Both the position numbers and the translations under genes were made by a program. From a virus, in the IMG/VR virus record IMGVR_UViG_3300030380_005828, positions 7,210 to 61,432 of that record: a DNA stretch of 54,223 nt. One strand, written 5' to 3'. Below are positions 5,923 to 17,900 of the stretch, piece after piece (the first letter of the stretch is position 1; each line of letters opens with the position of its first letter). Below the pieces are notes generated by a model, which was not told the DNA's origin, ran no database searches, and saw only the letters and a list, made by a program, of their open reading frames with translations.

Positions 5923-8900
5923 TAGAAACTAATTTTGTTAGTAAAGTAAAAGTACAAGATATTATCATAAATCAACTTCCCGATTTTATTCGGGATGAAA
6001 GTCCTAGGACGCAAGAATTTTTAAAACAATACTATATTTCTCAAGAGTTTAAAGGTGGATCAATTGATATTGTTGATAATTTAGAGAGTTATTTAAATGT
6101 AAATAATTTACTACCAGAAGTTATAGTTGATAGTGCCACTACATCTGGTATTACTACTGTTGGTGCTGGAATTGTAACTGTTACTAGTACAAAAGGATTT
6201 CCAAATCAATATGGTTTAATAAAGATTGATGATGAGATAATTACTTATACTGGAATCACCACAAATACTTTTACTGGATGTGTTCGTGGGTTTAGTGGTA
6301 TTACCAGTTATCATTCAGAGGTAAATAAAGAAGATTTAGTATTCAGTTCTTCATCTGCATCAGAACATGTAGATTCATCCATAGTTCAAAATTTAAGTTC
6401 TCTATTTTTAAAAGAATTTTATAAAAAATTCAAAAAAACGTTTTTACCAGGATTGGAAGAAACAGATTTTCAATCTAAATTGGACGTAGGAACATTTATA
6501 GGAGAGGCAAGATCATTATACGAATCAAAAGGAACAGAAGAATCATTTAGAATTTTGTTTAATGTTTTATATGGATTAACTCCAAAAATATTAAATTTAG
6601 AAAATAGATTGATTAAATCCTCATTTGCTAAGTATGTCAGAAGAAGAGTTTGTGTTGCTGAATTATTATCAGGAAATCCTGTTAAGTTAAAAGGTCAATC
6701 TTTATTAAAGGGTTTAACTGGTCAAGCTCTTTTTAGAAGTGATTTAGATTCAAATATAAATGCATCCATATCTGAAATAGAACCATTTGAAAGATTTAAT
6801 TCTGGTTTAACTGGTATCACAACATACTTTAAGATTGGTTTATTTATTGGGTATGACGAAAGTGGTGATGTTCAAAATGATTTTGTTATTGTACCAAATA
6901 CAAAATCATTAGAAACTGTATCAGTTGGTGCTAGTATTATCAGTGTCGATTCGACAGTTGGGTTTGCAACTGCGGGAACAATTATATCAGGTTCAAATAA
7001 TATAACTTACAGTGATAAAACTGTTAATCAATTTTTAAATTGTGAGGGGGTAGTAGAACCAATACAACCAATACAGAATATTAGATCAGATATATCATAT
7101 TTTGGATTTGAAGACGGTGATATTAATAAACGAGTCAATTTAAGATTAACTGGTGTATTATCAGACTTTGAACAAATTGAACAGATTGACGCTGAGGAGG
7201 GTGATGTAATATCTGTTTTGAGTTTAGGAGAAAAAGTTGAAAATAATAATTTAAATTATAAGCAAATATTTTCTAATTCATGGGTTTACAATACAAGTTC
7301 TTCTTATTTTATAAAAAGTATAAATGGAGCAATATATACTTTAAATAGTGAAATAGATAAATCAAGTTTAAAGGTTGGAGATTTTGTTGAAATAGTATCT
7401 GTAGATAATAATGAAGTGGTTGTACCAGTTGCAGGTGATACAGCACCTTATATTTTTGACATTGATTTAACTTTAGGTACGGTAACACTTAATGGTAACA
7501 ATGCATCTTCACAAAAATTAGAAAACTTAATTCCAAATTTTGACATTAAAAATTTCAAATTAAGAAAAATTCTTAATAAAGCATCAAGCAGTGGTGCACC
7601 CCTAGAGTATGGGAATGATAAAATTATCTCAGATATTCAAAATGTATATATTGAAAAAAATTCAGAAAATGCTTATGTAACATCTAATTCATTACCATCA
7701 TTTGTTAATAAAAATACTAATAACTCATCTAAGAAAAGTAAGGAAATTAATGTAAATGTAAATGAATCATCAGTTGATATATCAGATCCTAATAGTTTAT
7801 CTGGAAGCACAGATGATCAATTAGATTTTGATACGATAATTTTTTCAGAAAATGTTGGATTTATAACTGGTGATAAAGTCTTTTACTCACATACAAATGG
7901 AGGAGGACTTGTTGGTTTAGAAACAGGTGCCTACTTTGTTGATGTTATTGACGAAAAAAAGATAAAATTGTACTCTGCACCTACAAATATAGATGGTGGT
8001 AAAAATTTAAGATTTGGTAGAAGTACTGATAATGGACTAGTTAAATTTACTTTATTTTCTCAAAAATCATCTATAATTAGTCCACAAAAATTATTAAAGA
8101 AGTTCCCTTTAAATCAGGATATATCAAATGGTGAAAATGAAGAAACTCAGGAAGGACAAACAGGTATTTTAATTAATGGTGTTGAGATAACCAATTATAA
8201 ATCGTCAGATAAAATATATTTTGGTCCTATAAATGAATTCAATGTTTTAAATGGAGGAGATAATTATGATGTAATTAATTTACCTGAGATATCTGTATCT
8301 GCTGGAATAGGAACAACAGCTTTAGTTCAACCTGTAATTAGTGGAAAGATTAAAGAAGTATTCGTAGATCCTCAAAACTTTGATATAGATAGAGTTATTT
8401 CTGTAGAAGTGGTTGGAGGAAATGGAAATGGATGTGTTTTAGAACCTGTACTTGGAGAAAGATTTAGAGTAAATTTATTTGATACGAGATTATCTACATC
8501 TGGTGGTGGCATAGTAACAGATGCGAAGGATAGTAGTAACAATGATCTCCCTGATCGTATAAAATTTTTAGAAAATCATAATTTTGTTACTGGAGAACCT
8601 ATAATTTATGATTCCTTTAACAATCAAGGAATTGGAACAGGTTTCGCAAATACTTTAATTAACAAATCTATATATTATCCAAGAAAAATTAATTCTTCAG
8701 TTATTCAATTGCATACATCACCAGAGGATGCTTTGAATGACACAGGAGCGTTGTCGTTTAATGGTTCTAATGTTTCGGGTAGGCACTCCTTTAATGTAGG
8801 TATTCGAAATACATTAATTGACATCAAGGTGATAGATGAAGGTGATGGATATACAAATAGAAGATTAAGGGTAGATCCAAATATTGGAATTAATACAATA

Positions 8901-11900
8901 TTTAATTCAATCAACTTTAAAAATCATGGGTTTAATGATGGGGATATAATTGAGTATTCAACTGTTGGTACAAAAATTTCTGGATTGACAACATCAACAG
9001 GAATTACTACAACAACAAATAATTACAAAATTTTAAAAATTGATGATGATTCATTTAGAGTCGCAGATATTGGTATAGCAGCAACAGTGACTGAAAACTA
9101 TGAAAGGAGAAAGTTTGTTGAATTTTCTACCACTGGAACTGGAGAGCAGATTTTTTCATATCCAAATATTGAAGTTAATGTTCAATTTAACAAAGTAGGT
9201 GTTGCAACTACATCAATTACATCAATTGATTTAATACCTAAAGTGAGAGGTGGCATCAAACAGGTATATTTACATGAAAAAGGAACAGGTTATGGATCTA
9301 ACATTATTAATAATCATAAAAAACCATCTATAACACTTAAAAATGGTAAATTTGCATCATACAGACCAATCATATTAGATGGTAAAATTATAGATGTAGC
9401 TGTTGAAAATTTTGGAAAGGAATATTTTTCAGAACCAGATATTGAAGTCATTGATCCTACTGGATCAGGTATTGGTGCAAAATTAAGACCAATTATAGAG
9501 TTTAACACGAATGCAAATACTAATGTCTTAAATGATATTAAAATTGTAAACGCAGGTATTGGGTATTCAACTGATTCAGTAATAAGAATTAAATCATCTG
9601 GTCAGGATGCATTATTCGATACTGAAATAAGATCTTTAAATGTTAATAAATTTTTAAAATATGGTGAACCTAGAATTGCAAGTGATGAATATCAAATATT
9701 GGAGGATTCTGATAATAATTTAAAATATTCAATCATTGGATATACAACCTCATTACTTGATAGTAAATCTGGTTTAATAGGTTGGGCATATGATGGAAAT
9801 CCAATATATGGACCTTTTGGTAGTAGTAATCCACGACAATTTTCAGATACAAATACTAAATTAAAATCAAGTTATGAACTCAAACCTGAAAATGTAGAAG
9901 ATAGACCCACTGATAGACCAGATGGATTCTTTATTGAAGATTATGAATTTAATAAATCAGGTGATTTAGATGAGCATAATGGTAGATTTGAAAAAACACC
10001 AGAATTTCCTAATGGGGTTTATGCTTATCACGCTACATTTAGTGGTGGAGAAACTCCAGATTTTCCATATTTTATAGGTAATACTTATAGATCTAAAACA
10101 ATTGATCATAATTTAAGTAATATTCAGCAAACTAATTTTGATTTTAATACAAATGATGTATTAAGAAACACTTTGCCATATAAAGTTGCAGATAAATTTG
10201 CTAATAATGATTTTATAATTGAAACTAATGATCTGAGAAATCAAAAGATTGAAATTAAATCAATATCATCGGGTTCTATTTCAGATATTGATATAGTAAA
10301 TGGTGGTTTAAATTATAAAGTTAATGAATTTTTGAATTTTAACAATGATAATACATCAGGAAATGGGTTAATTTCTGTAATTTCAAGAATAGGTGGTAAA
10401 CGAATTTCTAATATACAGACAACTATAGATAAAAACGAAAATACAGTGCTAGAGTGGTCAGAGGATAAAATTAATTTTTATACTTCTGATAATCATAACT
10501 TAAATACAAATGATACTGTAACTATATCAGGTATATCCTCAGATTTATCATTTTTAAACGACTCATTTAAAATTACTGTAGATAGATTTGAAACTAAGAC
10601 AATATCAGCAATACCCAATGCAGTTGCTGGTGTTACAACTGAAATATTTGTTGCAAATATACCAAACTCAGTTTCTATCGGAAATAGTATTACCGTTGGT
10701 TCAGAAACTTTAAGAATACATGATATTTACAGAAATTTAAATATATTAACAGTAAGTAGATTATCAAATACTAATGTTCATCCAAAAGGAACACAAGTAA
10801 AATATCTTACCAATAAATTCAGTATTATTAAACAGTCACCTTTCTTTGAATCAAATAATGTTAAACAATTATATTTCAATGCAGATCAATCAATTGGTGT
10901 AGGATTTGAAGATGGTTCTGAACTCACTAAGACATTTTCTTTTGCTGGTAGAGATATAACAAGAAATATTCCTATAAAACAAATTTATATTGAAAATCAT
11001 GGTTTAACAACAAATCAAAAAATAAAACTCACTAAACCAACACCATCATCTCAAATTACGGTGTCTACGCAGAATAATGGTGCAAATCCTTTCGCCATTC
11101 CAGAAATACTATTTGCAGTGAATAAATCTATCGATACTATTGGTATAAAAACTGAAATAAATGCAAATGAAATTTATTTTTCCAGCTTAACACAAGGTGA
11201 TAATGATAATTTTAAATTAGAAACAATAGTTGATCAAATTACATGTAAAGCAGAAAAAATAAAATCAAAAGTAACAACGTCTAACAATCATGGGTTGGAA
11301 ACAGATGATAATATTTCGTTACTCGTTCAACCATCTCTATCTGTTGGAATTGGTACCTCAACATCTGTTAAAGTTGTTAGAGATGAGTTGACAAGTAATA
11401 TTTTAATTAATCAACTAGGATTTTCTTCAACAGGAATTAATACTACAACAAATACAATCACTATTTTAGATCATGAGTTAAAAACAGGTAACAAGGTAAA
11501 ATATAAAGCCTCAGTTTTACCAGAGGGTTTAGAAAATAAAAATTACTTTATTTACAAAATTGATGATGATAATTTTAAACTATGCGAAACATTTATTGAT
11601 ACTAAACAAATTATCCCTACTATTGTAGGATTAGGATCAACAGGAGGAGATTCACAATCAATTTCATTAATAAATCCAATAATCAATTCTGTCAAAAATA
11701 ATAATTTAACGTTTGATCTTTCAGACTCTTCATTAATTGGATATAATTTTAAATTATATTATGATAATAAATTTGAAAATGAATTTACATCTGATGGTAA
11801 AGGTTCCACCTTTAACATTTCTACACTTTCAGAACCAATTGGATCTGCAGGGGCGGCATTAACCATAGGATTTACAACTAATTTACCTAGTAAATTATAT

Positions 11901-14900
11901 TATAATCTTGAAAAATCAGGAATTATTGGCACTGTTGATAGTTCAGTTAATAAAAATAATCAAATATGTTTTGAAGATAGTGCTTATGTAGGAAATTATT
12001 CTATTACAAAAGATGGTGATAATACATTTGATATTAATTTAAAACGAAAACCAGAAAAATTATCTTATTCTCAAGCAGACTGTGATAATTTAAGTTATAA
12101 CACAAATTCAAAAACAGCATCTGGTTCTATAAACTCTATTAATATTCTCTCTGGAGGTTCTAATTATAAAAAATTACCACAATTCATTGGAATTGGTGGA
12201 AGTTCAATTGGTGTTGGTGCAGTTATCAAACTAAAATCTACTTCTGTCGGTAATGTTAGTAAAATCAGAGTCATAAATGAAGGATTTGAATATTCCTCTG
12301 ATAAAACTTTACAACCTGAAAGTTTGGTAGCTTCAACAATTAATATTATTAATGCAGATACTTTAGGTGTTGTTAGTGTAACTAATGGTGGATCAAATTA
12401 TGTAATTAAACCAAATGTCATCATTGTTGATAGTGATACAGGTCTTCGGATAGACAGTGGATTTTTAGATCCAGTTTTACTAGAAAATAGTATTCAATCT
12501 GTTAATATTGTAGAAACTCCAATTGGTTTACCAGCAAATCCAGTAACATTACGAACAACAAATAATACAAATGGTATAGTTATCGAAGAAGTAATATCTA
12601 ATAATAGTGGTATATTTACTTGTAGAATATCAACACCAAATTTTGGTTTTCCTATTGATCCATTCTCAATTAATGATAGAGTTTTTATTGAAGGTATACA
12701 AAAAATAGGATCAGATGGATCAGGGTTTAATTCATCTGATTATGGATTTAATCTGCTCAAAGTTACAGGTTATGAAGAGGGTGTAAACGGAAAAGATCAA
12801 GTTAAGATTGATGTTACTGAATTTACAAATAATACGGGAACTTCTGAGTCAACTCTTACTACATTTGCAACTATCATAAATGAAGATGATTATCCTAAAT
12901 TTGATGTAATTCAAAATCAATCTAGATTTATCGTTGGTGAGAAAATACTAATTAATAATAATGAAACAGATCTCACAATAACTAAAGTTGATATATCAAA
13001 ATTGAAAGTTTTTGGTGAAGATAATATAAAATCAACAGACATTATAAAAGGTAAAGTTTCTTTAAGTCAATGTGAAGTCAAAGATATTGTAAAAAATATT
13101 GCAAGATTAAAAACTGATTTTTCTGTTTTAAAAGATTTGGGTTGGGAAGATGATATTGGAAAATTAAATGAAGATTTTCAAGTTATTCCTGATAATGACT
13201 ATAATCAAAATATGTCATACTCTATCCAAAGTCCGATTGAGTGGGATGAGATGAGAACAGTAGTGAATAATTTAGTTCATATAAGTGGAATGAAAAATTT
13301 TGCAGATGTGGGAATCAAATCAAATACACAATCTGGAGTTTCAACTGATTTAAGTAATACTGAAGTTACAGTTATTATGGATTTATTTGGTAACAAAAGA
13401 GTAGATGAAGTGAAAGATATTGATACTGTCAGAGATATAGATGTTGTAGGAAATACAAGTAGATTTATTAAGTTTGATAATATAAGGTTATCTGACTTTA
13501 TAAACTGCAAAACAAATGATGTTCTTTTAATTGATGATTTATCAAATCAATTTAGTAATATAGATACAAATGTTAATGATTTTGTAGAAATACTTGAATT
13601 TTCCAATTTAACATCTACAGAGTTTTTCAATAATTTAATAATAATTTCATCCACCAATCCAAGTGAAAAAATAGAAATATCGGAGTTATTAACAATAAGT
13701 AATGGATCTGAAAATATTTTAGTCAAGAAAGCAAATTTAATAAACTCAGGTGAAGGTTTAAACACTGCTGAAGATAATCTTGTAGAATTTAATCTACATG
13801 ATAACCCTCTCACAAGTAAACAATCATTAAGATTCCGTCCAATAATAGACCCAATTCCAGGTAATGAACGTGATTTTGACCTTAAAATTTTTAAATCAGA
13901 ATTCAATACTAATTCAAATGGAAATGGGACTCTTTCAATAGGACCAATTACTTTAAATTCTAAAATTCAACAATGTGCCGTTGGTATTACAACTGAAATT
14001 ATAAGTGTGCCAGTTGATAAGTTTGAATCTTTATATTCTACAATTTTTGTATTTAATAATTCTACAAGAGAAATGAATTTGATAGAAAATTATGTATCTC
14101 ATAAAGATTCCGATACTTTCATAGTAGAGTCATATTTCAATGGAGATAAAAATAATATATCTCTCAATAAATTAGGAAATATTACATCAAATATATCTTC
14201 AGGTAACTTAATATTAAACTTTGAAAATACACAATCAAATACTTTAAAATTAAAATCAAAAGTAGTAGGAATAGGTACAACTGGTGAAACTGATGGTATA
14301 TACCGATTTAAAGCTCAAGGACAATTGGATGGTAGTGAGAGATTCTCAATATATACTGGAATCAGTTCTAGTAAAATTGGAGTCTCTACATTTGAAATTT
14401 TAAATGCAAATCAATTTAATGCAGTAAAATCAGTTGTAGAAGTGAGTATTGGATCTTCTAAAGCTGTTAGTGAAGTATTATTTTTACATGATGGAGATGA
14501 TGCATACTCACAAAGATCGGGGTCTTTATCTTTGACAAAAGATCAAAATAGTAATTTTGACACTTCTGCTGGACTTGGAACTTTTGGTGCATCTATTTCA
14601 GGAAATGATTTTAATTTGGAATTTTATCCAGATAATACAACTGGAGTATGTACAGCTGTTGCATTAAATCATTGTTTTTATGCATTAGTAGATTCTGAAA
14701 ATATAGCAGTTGATTTGGATTATGGTGTCATCAGTGAAAGTAATACAGTTAATTTTTATAATTCACCCTTTGGAAATAGACTCATTAGAACCAAATTTAC
14801 ACCAAAAGTGAATGGCATAGAAATTTACGGTAAATCTTTTAATCCCTCAAATTCATCAATAGTTAATTTATCAACAGGTAAATTTTCAATCAATGATCAC

Positions 14901-17900
14901 TTTTTTAGAAATGCAGAAGAATTAATATATGAACCAAAATCTACTTTTATTGGAGTTGGATTTACACCAATGCAATTTAAGGGTGCATCTGGAGGTATTG
15001 GATCTTTAACCTCTCCAGTTTTTGCAATTGTTGGTGATGATAAAAATTCATTCTCAATAGCAACAACAAGGGCAGATGCAATATCTGGAGCAGCAGTGAC
15101 ATTTGTTAGTATTGGTGAGGGTAATGCTCATCAATTTAGTATGGCCAAGGCAAATGAAAAATCTTTGTTTATTATAGATGATATAGTTCAATATCCATTA
15201 ATTAGAAGTGATGTAGAATACACCTTAAAAAATAATTTGGATGGAGAAGTTGGTTTAACGACTGATATAATTCACTTAAGTGGGATTAGTACAATAACAT
15301 CATCTGATTTATTAAAAATAGATAATGAATTTGTCGAAGTGGTTAATGTGGGATTTGCAACAACTGGGGGTGCTCCAGTAGGAACATCTGGAACATTTAA
15401 CACAGTTCAAGTTAAACGTGCTTTTGTTGGATCTGCTTCAACAACTCATAATGACGGAACTACTGTAACAAGATTTAGAGGATCTTATCATATTAACGGT
15501 AAAGATCTACATTTTACTAGAGCTCCTAGAGGTGATTTGACTGGTGAAAAAACTATAAATGATTTAAATCCACCTACCTCTGAGTTTTCTGGTAGAGTGT
15601 ATTTAAGAAATAATTATGAAACCAATCAAATATTTGATGATATTTCAGATTCATTTACAGGAATAAAATCTGATTTTATATTAAAAGTTGGTGGAGCTAA
15701 TACTGTGGGATTAGGATCAACTGGTGGAAGTGGTATATTATTGATTAATGGAATATTCCAATCACCTTCAACTGAATTTAATCAAAATAAAAACTTTAAA
15801 ATTTTAGAAAGTGGCACTGGTGCCTCTGGAGTTACAACAATATTATTCACTGGTATTACTGATGAAAATGGAAATCCTTTCATATCTAATAATATTAATA
15901 ATAATCAATTGCCAAGAGGTGGTGTACCCATAGCAATAGGTAACACTGTCAATGGTTTGGGATATGCTCCTTTAGTAGGTTCAGAAGTTAAACCACTAAC
16001 AAATGCATCAGGACAAATAACAAGCATAGTCGGAACTCCATATAGTTCTTCTGATATCGGTGTGATTAGTGCGGATTATACAAATACTACAGGTATCATG
16101 ACAGTCACCACTCTTAATGAACATCCATTTAATGGATCAGGTGATTTTGTTTTACTTAATAATTTGACCTTTAATCCTGCTTTCCCAAGTGGATTTATAA
16201 GAAATAATGAATATGAGGTTATTTCTATAGCAGCAACTAATGTATTTACAGTATCAATTGGAAAGAGTTCTACATCAAATTCATATACTTCGGGTGGAAA
16301 TATATATCCATATTATCCTAATTTAACCTTTGGTTCGGGATATAGTGATGTTGTTTCTATAGGAGTTACCGTCCGAGATCCTGGATATGAACATCGTTTT
16401 ATAAATGCAAATCCAAATGCAATAACAATTACTTCTGGAGGGTCAGGTAATTTAACACCTTCTGATGCATCATATGATCCTGTAAATGGAACTTTAACAA
16501 TAACTTCTGATAATCATGGATTAGAGAATACTAGTGTTATTACACTCTCAGATAATAGTTTTTTCTTTACATGTTCGAAAGATGCCTTTAAAACAACTCA
16601 TTCATATCCAAGATCAACAGATCCTGCATCGACAAGTAATTCACAATTAAACAATGGTCAGTTATCAGTGACAAAAATAAGTGAAGATGTATTTAGTGTT
16701 GATGTTGGTGAGAATGTAGGTAGTGGTGCAGATATTTCTGCTGTAGCGGGAGTTGGTGGTACTGCTATATTCACTATTAATTCTGGAGGTTCTGGTTATA
16801 AAACTCCTCAGATATTTGTTTCTGAACCATCTTACTCAAATCTATCAATTAAAGGTATCTCTAGACTAGGAATTGGTCCTACAACTGATACTGGAACTGA
16901 TTTGAGAGTGACAGCAAAAGTTAAAGCTGCCACAGGTATTGGAAGCACCATGTTTGAAATATCTGAATATGAAATAGAAAATTCAGGTTTTGGATTTAAA
17001 AAGGGAGATGTTGTAGAAGCAGTTGGATTAGTAACAAGTGGTAAATTAAGTCAATTAGAATCAAAATCTACATTAACTATTGAAAAAATTTATAATGACA
17101 GTTTTGCTTTATGGCAGTTTGGTAAATTTGAATATATTGATTCTATTGAAAATTTACAAGATGGGATACGTTCTAGTTTTCCTTTAAAAATTAATAATCA
17201 ACTTATAAGTGTTGAAAAAGATGATGACACTATTGATAAAAATGTAAACTTGGAAAATTTCTTTATTGTAACTGTAAATGGTATAATACAAGAACCATCA
17301 AAAGCTTACACTATTGTTGGTGGTAGTGTATTAAGTTTTAAAGAACCATTACTTGGTAAAACAATTGATGAAACTGGTGCTAGTCAGGGTGATGATGTTA
17401 GTATTTTATTCTACAGGGGAACTGCTGGTGAAGACTCTACTATAAATCTTGCTCAAAAACTAATTATAGAACCAGGTGATGAAGTGCAAATTAAAAAAGG
17501 TGAAGAAGTTGTTGAACAGAGCCGTAGAACAGTTTATAATTTAAATACATCACAAACATTAGAAACAAATCCTTATGTAGAATTAGGTATTAGTGAACAG
17601 GTAAGCAGACCTTTGAATTTATTGAAACAGAAAGAGGATAAAATAATAAATAAAATTCTTATTTCTAAAAAAAGGTCAAGTATTGAACCTAGAATAACAC
17701 CTGTTGCCAAAATAATTTCCGATATTACTTCATCATCAACATCTATTTTTGTAGATAATACAAGATTATTTGAATATGAGGCGACGGCATCAAATGATGA
17801 TCCTAAACAATCTTTACAAATATTTGATTCAAAATTTAAAGATACGACTAAAGCATCTGCAACTGCTAATGTTTCAACAGCAGGAACTGTGACGGGATTT

